A stretch of DNA of 64,000 nt, from NCBI RefSeq assembly GCF_031882575.1, contig NZ_CP134772.1, positions 5,801,001-5,865,000 of the forward strand, in the 5' to 3' direction. How positions within the stretch are numbered: the stretch's first letter is position 1; every line of letters begins with the position of its first letter. The notes beneath the pieces are model-generated. The model saw only the letters and a list, made by a program, of their open reading frames with translations, did no database searches and was not told where the DNA came from. Below, piece by piece: positions 37,909-48,128 of this stretch. The stretch comes from Pseudomonas sp. VD-NE ins. Lineage in GTDB: Bacteria; Pseudomonadota; Gammaproteobacteria; Pseudomonadales; Pseudomonadaceae. A program made the translations under genes and the position numbers.

Positions 37909-39254
37909 TGCAGCGCCTCGGCGAGTTTGCCGTGCAGGCCGCCGAAGCCGCCGTTGCTCATGATCACCACGTGCGTGCCGGGCTGCGCCTGGCTCTTCAC
38001 GCGTTCAATGATGCCCTCCAGCGAATCGCTGACAATCGACGGCACCGTGCACAGCGCGGCAGTGCCGGCCAGGTCCCAGCCGAGGTTGGCCGGGGCGTAC
38101 CAGATCACCTGATCGGCATCGACCACGCTGTCCGGCAAACCGTCACGGTGCGCGCCGAGCTTCATCGAGTTGGAGCGCGGTTCGATGATCGCGATCAGTG
38201 GCGCATCGCCGATGCGTTTGCGCAGACCGTCGAGGGTGGTGGCGATAGCGGTCGGGTGGTGAGCGAAGTCGTCATAGATGGTGATGCCGCGTACTTCAGC
38301 GACTTTCTCCATGCGACGTTTGACGTTCTTGAATGCGCTCAGACCGGCGATGCCCATCGACGGCACCACGCCAACATGCCGCGCCGCCGCCAGAGCAGCC
38401 AAGGCGTTGGCGACGTTGTGCTGACCGGTCAGCTCCCACTCGACGGTGCCCTGCGACACGCCTTCGAACATCACTTCGAACGCCGAGCCGTCTTCACTCA
38501 GCAGTTTGACCTGCCATTGGCCGCCGGCACCGGTGGTCTGCACCGGGGTCCAGCAGCCCATTTCGATCACACGCTGCAAGGCTGGCTCGGTGGTCGGATG
38601 AATGACCAGACCTTCACTCGGAATGGTGCGCACCAAGTGGTGGAATTGCCGCTCGATCGCTGGCAGATCCGGGAAGATGTCGGCGTGATCGAACTCAAGG
38701 TTATTCAGGATCGCGGTGCGCGGACGGTAGTGAACGAACTTCGAACGTTTGTCGAAGAAGGCGCTGTCGTACTCGTCGGCCTCGATCACGAAGAACGGTG
38801 TACCGCCCAAACGCGCCGATACCGAGAAGTTCTGCGGCACACCACCGATCAGGAAACCCGGGCTCATGCCGGCGTGCTCCAGCACCCAGGCGAGCATGCT
38901 GCTGGTGGTGGTTTTGCCGTGAGTGCCAGCTACCGCCAATACCCAGCGACCTTGCAGCACGTGGTCAGCCAGCCACTGCGGGCCGGAGACGTATGGCAGG
39001 CCTTTGTTCAGCACATATTCCACCGCCGGGTTGCCGCGCGACATGGCGTTGCCGATCACCACCAGATCCGGTGCCGGATCGAGCTGCGCCGGGTCATAGC
39101 CCTGCGTCAGCTGAATGCCTTGGGCTTCAAGCTGCGTGCTCATCGGCGGATAGACGTTGGCGTCGGAACCGGTCACGTGATGGCCCAGCTCTTTGGCCAA
39201 CACCGCCATCGAGCCCATGAAAGTCCCGCAGATACCCAGAATATGAATGTGCAT
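37905..39254 (-). CDS. mpl: UDP-N-acetylmuramate:tripeptide ligase (murein recycling)
   Basis: 449 residues. Mpl links the recycled tripeptide L-Ala-gamma-D-Glu-meso-Dap to UDP-MurNAc in the cytoplasm. It starts [20 protein letters not shown], has the ATP site [19 protein letters not shown] and the Mur ligase end signatures [11 protein letters not shown] and [10 protein letters not shown]. The longer frame to 39308 lacks support. It forms an operon with ubiX. It fits the wall-recycling theme of this window (LD-carboxypeptidase, transglycosylases). Confidence 0.96.
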   Translation of the reverse strand: MHIHILGICGTFMGSMAVLAKELGHHVTGSDANVYPPMSTQLEAQGIQLTQGYDPAQLDPAPDLVVIGNAMSRGNPAVEYVLNKGLPYVSGPQWLADHVLQGRWVLAVAGTHGKTTTSSMLAWVLEHAGMSPGFLIGGVPQNFSVSARLGGTPFFVIEADEYDSAFFDKRSKFVHYRPRTAILNNLEFDHADIFPDLPAIERQFHHLVRTIPSEGLVIHPTTEPALQRVIEMGCWTPVQTTGAGGQWQVKLLSEDGSAFEVMFEGVSQGTVEWELTGQHNVANALAALAAARHVGVVPSMGIAGLSAFKNVKRRMEKVAEVRGITIYDDFAHHPTAIATTLDGLRKRIGDAPLIAIIEPRSNSMKLGAHRDGLPDSVVDADQVIWYAPANLGWDLAGTAALCTVPSIVSDSLEGIIERVKSQAQPGTHVVIMSNGGFGGLHGKLAEALQ

Positions 39255-39368
39255 AGTCGACCTCGTAAAACATGGCCGCAGGTTAGCGTAGGGAGGGGGA
39301 AATCGCACTCTTTAGGTGAGGGGCGGGATGGGTGGGCCGTAACATCTCGACTCGACTGCAGACTGCCG

Positions 39369-39722
39369 CCCTCACCCCAGCCCTCTCCCAGAGGGAGAGG
39401 GAGCCGATCTGCGTCGTTTTCAAATCCTGAGTTCGGCTCGATATTTCAGGTCGGCGTAGATCAGTAGATCTGACTCGGCCAGGCCACTTTTCGGCTGGAG
39501 AGGGAGCCGATCTACGTTGCTTTCAAATCCGGAGTTCGGCTCGATAACTCATGTCGGCGTAGATCAGTAGATCTGACTCGGCCAGTCCACTTTTCGGCGG
39601 GAGAGGGAGCCGATCTCGGTCGCTTTAAAATCCTGAGTTCGGCTCTATAACTCAGGTCGGCGTAGATCAGTAGAGCGACTCGGTCAGTCCCCTCTCCCTC
39701 TGGGAGAGGGCTAGGGTGAGGG
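39369..39722. mobile_element. MITE-like element with three 103-bp tandem units
   Basis: The ends 39369-39400 (CCCTCACCCCAGCCCTCTCC...) and 39691-39722 are inverted repeats matching at 31 of 32 positions. Between them a unit starting GAGAGGGAGCCGATCT occurs at 39395, 39498 and 39601, exactly 103 bp apart, each with GAGTTCGGCTC and GTCGGCGTAGATCAGTAGA; the third unit has lost a few bases near its end. No transposase gene is inside. The element ends three bases before the stop codon of the neighbouring regulator. Confidence 0.8.
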
Positions 39723-39725
39723 CCT

Positions 39726-41639
39726 TCAACTGACTCGCCGCTCAATCCCGTGCTTGCGCAGCTTTCTGTAAAGAGTGTTGCGGCTGACACCCAGTTGCTC
39801 AGCGGTGCGAGTCATGTGCCACCTCGTTTGTTCAAGAGCTCCGAGCAAGGCCAACCGCTCGGCATCTTCCAGTGGATGCTCACAAGGCTCCGCTGGTGAA
39901 ATCGCCGGCCGCCCCTGCCGAATAATTACCGGCAAATCCTCTACCCCGACCCGCCCTTCATCACACAACGCCGCCAGCGTGCGCAGCACATTGCGCAATT
40001 GCCGCACATTGCCCGGCCAGTTGAACGCCAGCAACGCCTGACGCGCCGGCTCGTCGATCAGGATCGTTTCACCGCCCGCCTCCTCGGCCAGCAGGAAATC
40101 CAGCAACTGCGATTTGTCGCTACGTTCACGCAACGCCGGCAACGCTACCTCCAAACCATTGAGCCGATAGTACAAATCCTCGCGGAAGCTACCGTCGGCG
40201 ACTCGCTCCAGCAGATTGCGGTGCGTCGCACTGATAATCCGCACGTTGACCGACTCCGGCTCACCGCCAATCGGCACCACTTGCCGATCCTCCAGCACCC
40301 GCAACAAACGCGTTTGCAGCGCCAGCGGCATATCGCCGATTTCATCGAGAAACAGCGTGCCGCCATCAGCCTGTTGCAACTTGCCGCGCATGCCGTCCTT
40401 GCGCGCGCCGGTGAAACTGCCGCCGCGATAGCCGAACAACTCGCTCTCGATCAGGCTTTCCGGAATGGCCGCGCAGTTGAGCGCGACGAAGGCTTTGTTC
40501 GAACGCTGACTGGCCTGGTGCACAGCCTTGGCGAAGGCCTCCTTGCCCGAGCCGGTTTCGCCATTGATCAACAACGGCACGTCCCGCTCGAATACGCGCA
40601 AGGCTTTGCGGAAATCGGCCTGCAACGCTTCATCACCGAGGCAGATGCCCGACAGGCGCGGCGCTTCAGCCACGACTGGAGCCGATACCATAGGCAAAGG
40701 CTTGCGCGACTCACCGCGTAACACGGCAAACAAATGCCGTCCGTCGCGGGTGCGCAGCGGCCAACTGGCACTGGCATTGGCACTCGCGCGGCCAAGCAAT
40801 TCATCCAGCGAACAATCGAAAAACGCCTCGACCGGTTTACCCAGCAAGCCGCCACGAATATGCCCGAGCAAATTCAGTGCACTCTGATTGACCGCACTGA
40901 TCCGCCCTTCCCCATCAAACGCCAGCAAACCTTCGCTGAACAGCCCGACCGATTCGGCCTGCAGATGAAAGCGCAACAACCATTGGTTATCGAAACAGCG
41001 CAGGAAGTAGCAGCTCTCGATCATCTTCGCCGAGAGGTTGACCAGCGCCATGGTGTGAAACTGGCTTTGCCGCGAGACGTCATGGCGCGCCGACGACACG
41101 TCGAGTACCGCGAGCAGTTCGCCATGCGGGTCGAACACCGGGCTCGCCGAACAGGTCAGGCCGGTGTGGCGCCCACGGAAGTGTTCATCCTGATGAATCG
41201 TCAGAGCCTGGCGCTCGACCAGGCAGGTGCCGATGCCGTTGGTGCCTTCGCAGGCTTCGCTCCAGTCGGCCCCCAGCCAGAGCCCGGCGCGTTCGAAGAT
41301 CTTGCGTTCGGCCGGCGCGGTGACGCAGTTGAGGATCACCCCGCGCGCGTCAGTCAGCAGCACTGCATGGCCGGCGCCGGAGAGTTGTTGATGCAGGCTG
41401 CTCATTTCATTGCCGGCGATCTGTAGAACCTGCTGCAGACGTTCGCGGCTTTCCAGTACCCGGCCGTGTTCGAGCACAGTCGGCGCCATGCTCAGCGCCG
41501 GGTCGAGGTGATAGTCCTCCAGACAGCGCAGCCACGAACGGGCAATCGACGGATCGGCACCGGGCCCGTGCAGGTGCGGTTTGCCCTGGGTAGCGGTGAG
41601 AACCTGTCGGGCATGGCGACTCAAATGGTTGTCGTGCAT
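39726..41639 (-). CDS. eatR: Sigma-54-dependent activator of ethanolamine genes (EatR/AcoR type)
   Basis: 637 residues. Order: an AcoR-like N-terminus with a GAF domain (about 75-200), a PAS-like domain (about 225-320), an AAA+ domain with Walker A GETGSGKE (360-367), the sigma-54 contact loop GSFTGA (407-412), DEIGDMPLALQTRLLRVLE, and a C-terminal Fis-type HTH ending SRNTLYRKLRKHGIE. It is divergent from the aldehyde dehydrogenase, in the place of P. aeruginosa EatR (PA4021), which activates ethanolamine genes with RpoN. The GAFTGA loop has Ala to Ser. Binding sites in the 301-bp spacer are proposed below. Confidence 0.88.
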   Translation of the reverse strand: MHDNHLSRHARQVLTATQGKPHLHGPGADPSIARSWLRCLEDYHLDPALSMAPTVLEHGRVLESRERLQQVLQIAGNEMSSLHQQLSGAGHAVLLTDARGVILNCVTAPAERKIFERAGLWLGADWSEACEGTNGIGTCLVERQALTIHQDEHFRGRHTGLTCSASPVFDPHGELLAVLDVSSARHDVSRQSQFHTMALVNLSAKMIESCYFLRCFDNQWLLRFHLQAESVGLFSEGLLAFDGEGRISAVNQSALNLLGHIRGGLLGKPVEAFFDCSLDELLGRASANASASWPLRTRDGRHLFAVLRGESRKPLPMVSAPVVAEAPRLSGICLGDEALQADFRKALRVFERDVPLLINGETGSGKEAFAKAVHQASQRSNKAFVALNCAAIPESLIESELFGYRGGSFTGARKDGMRGKLQQADGGTLFLDEIGDMPLALQTRLLRVLEDRQVVPIGGEPESVNVRIISATHRNLLERVADGSFREDLYYRLNGLEVALPALRERSDKSQLLDFLLAEEAGGETILIDEPARQALLAFNWPGNVRQLRNVLRTLAALCDEGRVGVEDLPVIIRQGRPAISPAEPCEHPLEDAERLALLGALEQTRWHMTRTAEQLGVSRNTLYRKLRKHGIERRVS

Positions 41640-41757
41640 TTCTTATTGTTCTCCCCGAGGCTCGACGGCCCAATGCTGAGGTGACGCCCAGCATCCTCCA
41701 GCCACCGACGCATTGCAATGCTGGCAAGACTGCCCGGTCACTGGCTGTGCCAAAAGC

Positions 41758-41800
41758 GGTACAAACTGTCACCCGAACTGTACCGAAACCGTCACAGGCA
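41758..41800 (+). promoter_or_regulatory. Candidate upstream activator sites for the sigma-54 regulator
   Basis: GGTACA (41758-41763) and TGTACC (41779-41784) form a perfect dyad. CTGTCACCCGAA, CTGTACCGAAA and CCGTCACAGG follow one another as related half-sites. The cluster is 60-100 bp upstream of the -24/-12 promoter, the usual distance for enhancer-binding proteins. Assignment to EatR is inferred. Confidence 0.45.
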
Positions 41801-41859
41801 AAATCCACTCGTCCGACAAAAACCTGCCAAGCCCTTGATTTACCTGCCCTGCACGGCGG

Positions 41860-41875
41860 TGGCCCGACCTTTGCT
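41860..41875 (+). promoter_or_regulatory. Sigma-54 (-24/-12) promoter of the aldehyde dehydrogenase gene
   Basis: TGGCCCGACCTTTGCT matches the consensus TGGCACG-N4-TTGC(A/T) with a single mismatch, 65 bp upstream of the start codon and facing it. Confidence 0.75.
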
Positions 41876-41940
41876 CTACGCTTATAGCAAGCGCACTTGC
41901 GCGTTTCTCTAATAAGTACAAAGCCAAGGAGAACATCATC

Positions 41941-43461
41941 ATGCGTTACGCTCACCCCGGTACTGAAGGCGCCAAAGTCTCGTTCAAAGCCAAGTACGGT
42001 AACTACATCGGCGGCGAGTTCGTCGCGCCTGTCAAAGGTCAGTACTTCACCAACACCTCGCCAGTAAATGGCCAACCGATTGCCGAATTTCCCCGCTCCA
42101 CTGCCGAAGACATCGACAAGGCACTGGACGCCGCTCACGCCGCTGCCGACGCGTGGGGTGCGACCTCCGTGCAGGCGCGCTCGCTGATCCTGCTGAAAAT
42201 CGCCGACCGCATCGAAGCGAACCTGGAACTGCTGGCGATCACCGAAACCTGGGACAACGGCAAAGCCATCCGCGAAACCCTCAACGCCGACATCCCGCTG
42301 GCTGCCGACCATTTCCGCTACTTCGCCGGTTGCCTGCGTGCCCAGGAAGGCAGCGCTGCCGAAATCGACGGCAACACCGTGGCGTACCATATTCATGAAC
42401 CGCTGGGCGTGGTCGGCCAGATCATCCCGTGGAACTTCCCGATCCTGATGGCTGCGTGGAAACTCGCCCCGGCACTCGCCGCTGGCAACTGCGTGGTACT
42501 CAAACCGGCCGAGCAAACCCCGCTGGGCATTACCGTGTTGCTGGAATTGATCGGTGATTTGCTGCCGCCGGGCGTGCTGAACATTGTTCAGGGCTATGGC
42601 AAAGAAGCTGGCGAAGCACTGGCGACCAGCAAACGCATCGCCAAGATCGCCTTCACCGGCTCGACCCCGGTCGGCTCGCACATCATGAAGTGCGCGGCCG
42701 AGAACATCATTCCATCCACCGTGGAGCTGGGTGGCAAGTCGCCGAACATCTTCTTCGAAGACATCATGCAGGCCGAGCCGACCTTCATTGAGAAAGCCGC
42801 TGAAGGTCTGGTGCTGGCGTTCTTCAACCAGGGCGAAGTCTGCACCTGCCCATCGCGTGCGCTGGTGCAGGAATCGATCTACGACGAGTTCATGGCCGTC
42901 GTCATGAAGAAAGTCCTGCAAATCAAACGTGGTGATCCGCTGGACACCGACACCATGGTCGGCGCGCAGGCGTCCGAGCAGCAATTCGACAAGATCCTTT
43001 CGTACCTGGAAATTGCCAAGGGCGAAGGTGCCGAGCTGCTGACTGGCGGCAAGGTGGAAAAACTCGAGGGCAATCTGTCGACCGGTTATTACATCCAGCC
43101 GACCCTGCTCAAGGGCACCAACAAGATGCGCGTGTTCCAGGAAGAAATCTTTGGCCCGGTGGTGAGCATCACCACGTTCAAGGACGAAGCGGAAGCCCTG
43201 GCGATTGCCAACGACACCGAGTTCGGCCTCGGCGCCGGTCTGTGGACCCGCGACATCAACCGCGCCTACCGCATGGGCCGGGCGATCAAGGCTGGTCGCG
43301 TGTGGACCAACTGCTACCACCTGTACCCGGCGCATGCCGCGTTCGGTGGCTACAAGAAGTCCGGCGTTGGGCGTGAGACGCACAAGATGATGCTCGATCA
43401 TTATCAGCAGACCAAAAACCTGCTGGTGAGCTACGACATCAATCCGTTGGGCTTCTTCTAG
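41941..43461 (+). CDS. exaC: NAD-dependent aldehyde dehydrogenase (ExaC/AldB-I type)
   Basis: 506 residues. It oxidises short aldehydes, here most likely the acetaldehyde released from ethanolamine. Motifs: [39 protein letters not shown], the catalytic Glu in [15 protein letters not shown], and the catalytic Cys in [17 protein letters not shown]. The close match to ExaC (GEVCTCPSR) supports the subgroup. The ATG at 41941 follows AAGGAGAACATCATC. The symbol is by similarity; P. putida calls the gene in this context aldB-I. Confidence 0.93.
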   Translation: MRYAHPGTEGAKVSFKAKYGNYIGGEFVAPVKGQYFTNTSPVNGQPIAEFPRSTAEDIDKALDAAHAAADAWGATSVQARSLILLKIADRIEANLELLAITETWDNGKAIRETLNADIPLAADHFRYFAGCLRAQEGSAAEIDGNTVAYHIHEPLGVVGQIIPWNFPILMAAWKLAPALAAGNCVVLKPAEQTPLGITVLLELIGDLLPPGVLNIVQGYGKEAGEALATSKRIAKIAFTGSTPVGSHIMKCAAENIIPSTVELGGKSPNIFFEDIMQAEPTFIEKAAEGLVLAFFNQGEVCTCPSRALVQESIYDEFMAVVMKKVLQIKRGDPLDTDTMVGAQASEQQFDKILSYLEIAKGEGAELLTGGKVEKLEGNLSTGYYIQPTLLKGTNKMRVFQEEIFGPVVSITTFKDEAEALAIANDTEFGLGAGLWTRDINRAYRMGRAIKAGRVWTNCYHLYPAHAAFGGYKKSGVGRETHKMMLDHYQQTKNLLVSYDINPLGFF

Positions 43462-43468
43462 AACCTTC

Positions 43469-43496
43469 GGGCGACACTGATGCTTGGGTGTCGCCC
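43469..43496 (+). terminator. Hairpin after the aldehyde dehydrogenase gene
   Basis: GGGCGACAC pairs with GTGTCGCCC around a 10-base loop, eight bases after the stop codon. No T-run follows; it may act as a terminator together with the adjacent REPIN. Confidence 0.5.
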
Positions 43497-43507
43497 TCCA
43501 AACAGCT

Positions 43508-43598
43508 ATCGCTGGCAAGCCAGCTCCCACAGGGATCTCCGCAGGTCTCCAATAATGGGTACACCACAGAAACCTGTGGGAGCTGGCTTGCCAGCGAT
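43508..43598. repeat. REPIN, GCTGGCAAGCCAGCTCCCAC type
   Basis: Two 25-bp arms, ATCGCTGGCAAGCCAGCTCC... (43508-43532) and ...GGAGCTGGCTTGCCAGCGAT (43574-43598), are exact reverse complements separated by 41 bases. It lies just upstream of the permease promoter. Confidence 0.85.
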
Positions 43599-43636
43599 GG
43601 CGTCCTCAATGACACAACACAATGGCCTGGCCGCTC

Positions 43637-43652
43637 TGGCACGGCCCTTGCG
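43637..43652 (+). promoter_or_regulatory. Sigma-54 (-24/-12) promoter of the ethanolamine permease gene
   Basis: TGGCACGGCCCTTGCG contains the full TGGCACG-N4-TTGC consensus. It lies 113 bp upstream of the permease start codon, on the same strand, and would drive the permease and perhaps eutBC. Confidence 0.82.
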
Positions 43653-43765
43653 TACCCGTCATTCAGGTTTTGCGTGAAAACTGCCGCTGCGTGAACAGCA
43701 CTCATCCACCCAACTACTGCACCCGAAAGTCCAACAGATCGAACAATAAAAAACAGAGAGGACTT

Positions 43766-45136
43766 ATGACTTCCACCACACAGCTCAAACCCACACTCGG
43801 CACCCTGCATCTGTGGGGCATTGCCGTCGGCCTGGTGATTTCCGGCGAATACTTCGGCTGGAGTTACGGCTGGGGCACCGCAGGCACGCTCGGGTTTCTG
43901 GTCACGGCATTGATGGTCGCGACCATGTACACCTGCTTTATCTTCAGCTTCACCGAACTGACCACCGCCATCCCACACGCCGGCGGACCGTTTGCCTACA
44001 GCCGGCGGGCGTTCGGCGAGAAAGGCGGATTGATCGCCGGTATTGCCACACTGATCGAGTTCGTCTTTGCGCCACCGGCAATTGCCATGGCCATCGGCGC
44101 TTACCTCAACGTGCAGTATCCCGAGCTTGATCCGAAGATCGCCGCCGTCGGCGCGTATTTCGTCTTCATGACCCTGAATATTCTCGGCGTCAGCATCGCG
44201 GCGACCTTTGAATTGGTGGTCACCGTGCTCGCCGTTGCCGAGTTGCTGGTGTTCATGGGCGTGGTTGCGCCGGGCTTCAGCTTCAGTAATTTCGTGCTCA
44301 ATGGCTGGTCGGGCGCCAACGAATTCACGATGGGTTCGATCCCTGGGATTTTCGCGGCGATACCGTTTGCGATCTGGTTCTTCCTCGCCATCGAAGGTGC
44401 GGCCATGGCGGCTGAAGAGGCGAAAGACCCGAAACGCACGATTCCCAAGGCCTATGTCAGCGGCATTTTGACTTTGGTGTTTTTGGCTATCGGCGTAATG
44501 GTCATGGCTGGCGGCGTTGGCGACTGGCGCCAACTGTCGAACATCAACGATCCGCTGCCGCAAGCGATGAAAGCCGTGGTTGGCAACAACTCGACGTGGA
44601 TGCACATGCTGGTCTGGATCGGTCTGTTCGGACTGGTGGCGAGTTTCCACGGGATCATTCTTGGCTACTCGCGACAATTCTTCGCCCTCGCCCGTGCCGG
44701 TTATTTGCCTAAAGGACTGGCCAAGCTGTCGCGTTTCCAGACCCCACACCGGGCGATTCTGGCTGGTGGCGTGATCGGAATTGCGGCGATTTACAGCGAC
44801 GGTCTGGTCAATCTGCAAGGCATGACCCTGACGGCGGCGATGATCACCATGTCGGTGTTCGGCGCCATCGTGATGTACATCATCAGCATGCTCAGCCTGT
44901 TCAGACTGCGTAAAACCGAGCCGAACCTGGAGCGCACCTTCCGTGCGCCGGGCTATCCGGTGGTGCCGGCGATTGCGCTGTTTTTAGCGGTTGTGTGTCT
45001 GGTGGCGATGGCGTGGTTCAACACGCTGATCGGCTGCGTGTTCCTTGGCTTCATGGCCGCCGGTTACCTGTATTTCCAGCTGACCGCCAAGCAACGCTCC
45101 GAAGCGCCGGCAGACGCTATGCTCGAAGGTATCTAG
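43766..45136 (+). CDS. eat: Ethanolamine permease
   Basis: 456 residues with about twelve membrane helices, an APC-superfamily transporter. It begins LHLWGIAVGLVISGEYFGWS, the marker stretch of ethanolamine permeases, and has AIPHAGGPFAYSRRAFGEKG and AAEEAKDPKRTIPKAYVSGI. It imports ethanolamine for the EutBC lyase encoded next. The ATG at 43766 follows GAGAGGAC; the frame upstream to 43622 runs over the promoter and is rejected. Confidence 0.94.
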   Translation: MTSTTQLKPTLGTLHLWGIAVGLVISGEYFGWSYGWGTAGTLGFLVTALMVATMYTCFIFSFTELTTAIPHAGGPFAYSRRAFGEKGGLIAGIATLIEFVFAPPAIAMAIGAYLNVQYPELDPKIAAVGAYFVFMTLNILGVSIAATFELVVTVLAVAELLVFMGVVAPGFSFSNFVLNGWSGANEFTMGSIPGIFAAIPFAIWFFLAIEGAAMAAEEAKDPKRTIPKAYVSGILTLVFLAIGVMVMAGGVGDWRQLSNINDPLPQAMKAVVGNNSTWMHMLVWIGLFGLVASFHGIILGYSRQFFALARAGYLPKGLAKLSRFQTPHRAILAGGVIGIAAIYSDGLVNLQGMTLTAAMITMSVFGAIVMYIISMLSLFRLRKTEPNLERTFRAPGYPVVPAIALFLAVVCLVAMAWFNTLIGCVFLGFMAAGYLYFQLTAKQRSEAPADAMLEGI

Positions 45137-45196
45137 TTGCACCGGCACCGGGCCTTTCGCCCGGTGCCCGCTATATAGAAGTGCACACAAAACCAA

Positions 45197-45286
45197 TGTG
45201 GGAGCGAGCTTGCTCGCGAAGGCGTAGTGTCAGGCGATAGTGATGCTGGATGACCCAACGCATTCGCGAGCAAGCTCGCTCCCACA
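45197..45286. repeat. REPIN, GTGGGAGCGAGCTTGCTCGC type
   Basis: TGTGGGAGCGAGCTTGCTCG... (45197-45220) and its exact mirror (45263-45286) are separated by 42 bases. It lies in the spacer between the permease and eutB, where it may reduce read-through. Confidence 0.9.
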
Positions 45287-45326
45287 GGGAACAGAGTTAT
45301 CCACAGAATCAGGAGGACACCGCCCC

Positions 45327-46721
45327 ATGGCCGCATTCGCCCATTCCGTCGGCGCCCAGACCTATCGCTTCGACAGCCTCAAGGACGTCATGGCCAAGGC
45401 CAGCCCAGCACGCTCCGGGGACTTTCTCGCCGGCGTCGCCGCGCTCAATGACGGCGAGCGCGTGGCCGCACAAATGGCCCTGGCCGACATTCCGCTCACG
45501 CATTTCCTGCAGGAAGCGCTGATTCCTTACGAGTCCGATGAAGTCACCCGGCTGATCATCGATACCCACGACAAACAGGCCTTCGCCGTGGTCAGCCACC
45601 TCACGGTGGGCGGCTTCCGCGACTGGTTGCTCAGCGATGCTGCCGATGAAACCAGCCTGCGCGCCCTCGCCCCCGGGCTGACCCCGGAAATGGTCGCCGC
45701 CGTGTCAAAGATCATGCGCGTGCAGGATCTGGTGCTGGTAGCGCAGAAGATTCGCGTGGTGACGAAGTTTCGCGGCACCCTCGGCCTGCGCGGGCGTCTT
45801 TCGACCCGCCTGCAACCCAATCACCCGACCGACGAGCCATCCGGCATCGCCGCGAGCATTCTCGACGGCCTGCTCTACGGTAACGGCGACGCGATGATCG
45901 GCATCAACCCGGCCACCGACAGCATCGCCTCGATCTGCGCAATGCTGGAAATGCTCGACGCGATCATCCAGCGCTACGACATCCCGACTCAGGCCTGCGT
46001 GCTGACCCACGTCACCACCTCCATCGAAGCGATCAATCGCGGTGTGCCGCTGGATCTGGTGTTCCAGTCAATCGCCGGCACCGAAGCGGCCAACGCCAGT
46101 TTCGGCATCAACCTGAATGTCTTGCAGGAGGGCTACGACGCCGGCCTGAGCCTGAATCGCGGCACCCTCGGGCAGAACCTGATGTATTTCGAGACCGGTC
46201 AAGGCAGCGCGCTGTCGGCCAACGCCCACCACGGCGTCGACCAACAGACCTGCGAAACCCGGGCCTACGCCGTGGCGCGACATTTCAAACCGTTTCTGGT
46301 GAACACCGTCGTAGGATTTATCGGCCCGGAGTATCTCTACAACGGTAAACAGATCATCCGCGCCGGCCTCGAAGACCATTTCTGCGGCAAGCTGCTCGGC
46401 GTGCCGATGGGCTGCGACATCTGCTACACCAACCACGCCGAAGCCGATCAGGACGACATGGACACCTTGCTGACGCTGCTCGGAGTCGCCGGGATCAACT
46501 TCATCATGGGCATCCCCGGCTCCGACGACATCATGCTCAATTACCAGACCACTTCATTCCACGACGCGCTCTACGCGCGCCAGACCTTGGGCCTGAAACC
46601 GGCGCCCGAGTTCGAGCAATGGCTGGCAAACATGGGCATCTTCACCCAAGCGGATGGCAAGGTTCGCTTCGGTAACAACTTGCCGCCGGCCTTCCGCCAG
46701 GCGCTGGCGCAACTGGGATGA
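45327..46721 (+). CDS. eutB: Ethanolamine ammonia-lyase large subunit
   Basis: 464 residues. The adenosylcobalamin-dependent lyase splits ethanolamine to acetaldehyde and ammonia. Family text includes [58 protein letters not shown] and [22 protein letters not shown]. The ATG at 45327 follows AGGAGGACACC. It overlaps eutC by 4 bp. No microcompartment shell or reactivase genes are in the window, so the pseudomonad short pathway is likely. Confidence 0.97.
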   Translation: MAAFAHSVGAQTYRFDSLKDVMAKASPARSGDFLAGVAALNDGERVAAQMALADIPLTHFLQEALIPYESDEVTRLIIDTHDKQAFAVVSHLTVGGFRDWLLSDAADETSLRALAPGLTPEMVAAVSKIMRVQDLVLVAQKIRVVTKFRGTLGLRGRLSTRLQPNHPTDEPSGIAASILDGLLYGNGDAMIGINPATDSIASICAMLEMLDAIIQRYDIPTQACVLTHVTTSIEAINRGVPLDLVFQSIAGTEAANASFGINLNVLQEGYDAGLSLNRGTLGQNLMYFETGQGSALSANAHHGVDQQTCETRAYAVARHFKPFLVNTVVGFIGPEYLYNGKQIIRAGLEDHFCGKLLGVPMGCDICYTNHAEADQDDMDTLLTLLGVAGINFIMGIPGSDDIMLNYQTTSFHDALYARQTLGLKPAPEFEQWLANMGIFTQADGKVRFGNNLPPAFRQALAQLG

Positions 46722-47551
46722 GTCACATGGAAAAACCGCCCATCGACCCGCAAAACCCTTGGCTGGAACTGCGTCGCCTGACCCCGGCGCGGATTGCCCT
46801 TGGCCGCACTGGCACCAGCCTGCCGACCACTGCGCAACTGGACTTCCAGTTTGCCCACGCCCAGGCGCGCGACGCCGTGCATCTGCCGTTCGATCACGCC
46901 GGCCTCAGCGCGCAACTGAGCGAGCGCGGACGCGAAAGTCTGTTGCTGCACAGCGCCGCAGTGGATCGCAACAGCTACCTGCAACGCCCGGATCTGGGCC
47001 GCAAGCTCAGCGATGAATCGGCGCAGGCCTTGCGTGAGTACGCAGCGGCGCATCCGGGCGGTGTCGATCTGGCGATCGTCGTGGCTGACGGCCTGTCGGC
47101 GCTGGCGGTGCATCGCCATACGCTGCCGTTCCTCAATCGTCTGGAAGAGCAAATGAGCACCGACGGTTGGTCCATGGCGCCGATTGTCCTGGTGGAACAG
47201 GGCCGCGTTGCCGTCGGCGATGAAATCGGCCAGTTGCTCGGCGCAAAAATGCTGGTGATGCTGATCGGCGAACGCCCGGGACTCAGCTCCCCAGACAGCC
47301 TCGGTTTATATTTCACCTACAATCCAAAGATCGGCCTGACCGACGCCTACCGCAATTGCATTTCCAATGTACGGCTCGAAGGCTTGAGCTACGGCATGGC
47401 GGCACATCGCTTGCTGTACTTGATGCGGGAAGCTTGTCGCAGACAGCTGTCGGGCGTGAATCTGAAGGACGAAGCACAGGTTCAGACGCTGGAATCGGAC
47501 GCCGGTGCGGACATGAAAGGAAACTTCCTACTTAGCCCGCCCCCTACCTGA
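46718..47551 (+). CDS. eutC: Ethanolamine ammonia-lyase small subunit
   Basis: 277 residues. It completes the EutBC enzyme and helps bind cobalamin. Motifs: [33 protein letters not shown] and [20 protein letters not shown]. It starts with an ATGA overlap with eutB, so translation is coupled. The following 115 bp hold no gene and no clear terminator. Confidence 0.96.
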   Translation: MSHMEKPPIDPQNPWLELRRLTPARIALGRTGTSLPTTAQLDFQFAHAQARDAVHLPFDHAGLSAQLSERGRESLLLHSAAVDRNSYLQRPDLGRKLSDESAQALREYAAAHPGGVDLAIVVADGLSALAVHRHTLPFLNRLEEQMSTDGWSMAPIVLVEQGRVAVGDEIGQLLGAKMLVMLIGERPGLSSPDSLGLYFTYNPKIGLTDAYRNCISNVRLEGLSYGMAAHRLLYLMREACRRQLSGVNLKDEAQVQTLESDAGADMKGNFLLSPPPT

Positions 47552-47666
47552 ACCGTTTCCGCATTGCGTTTCTGCGCCGGTTTAAGGCAGGATCGATACA
47601 CGGCCGCACGGGTTTCCGATCGCCGTCAGAGCAGTTGAAGACAGCCACTTGAAGACGAGACCTATC

Positions 47667-48128
47667 ATGCGGATTATTCAAGCGACCCTCGAACATCTGG
47701 ATTTACTGACTCCGTTGTTCGTCAAATATCGCGAGTTCTACGGTTCCCTGCCTTACCCGGATTCTTCCCGCGCCTTCCTTGAAAAGCGCCTGCGTCGCAA
47801 GGAATCGGTCATCTACCTGGCCCTGGCCGATGATGACGACAAGAAACTGATGGGCTTCTGTCAGCTCTACCCAAGCTTCTCCTCGTTGTCGCTCAAACGC
47901 GTGTGGATCCTCAACGACATCTATGTCGCCGAAGACGCCCGCCGCCAACTGGTCGCCGACAACCTGATCCGCACCGCTAAGAAAATGGCCAAGGAAACCC
48001 AGGCCGTGCGCATGCGCGTCTCTACCAGTAGCAACAATGAAGTCGCGCAGAAAACCTACGAGTCCATCGGGTTCAAGGAAGACACCGAGTTCAAGAACTA
48101 CGTGCTGCCGATCAGCGAAGAGCTCTGA
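47667..48128 (+). CDS. GNAT-family N-acetyltransferase
   Basis: 153 residues with a GNAT domain: MRIIQATLEHLDLLTPLFVKYREF, a middle GFCQLYPSFSSLSLKRVWILNDIYV, and the acetyl-CoA loop region EDARRQLVADNLIRTAKKMA (the usual Q/RxxGxG is weak). The end NEVAQKTYESIGFKEDTEFKNY is typical. The acceptor substrate is unknown. The ATG at 47667 is preferred over a TTG six codons upstream. Confidence 0.85.
   Translation: MRIIQATLEHLDLLTPLFVKYREFYGSLPYPDSSRAFLEKRLRRKESVIYLALADDDDKKLMGFCQLYPSFSSLSLKRVWILNDIYVAEDARRQLVADNLIRTAKKMAKETQAVRMRVSTSSNNEVAQKTYESIGFKEDTEFKNYVLPISEEL

Noticed and set aside
39369-39722. CRISPR-like array
   Set aside because: The 103-bp units are similar throughout rather than alternating short repeats and unique spacers, and no cas genes are near.
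39512-39790. 92-aa frame inside the tandem repeat element
   Set aside because: It is built from repeat units and runs out of the element into the regulator gene in another frame.
41407-43530. 707-aa open frame antisense to the aldehyde dehydrogenase and regulator ends
   Set aside because: It spans parts of two well-supported genes and has low-complexity His/Val/Gln-rich text typical of antisense GC-rich frames.
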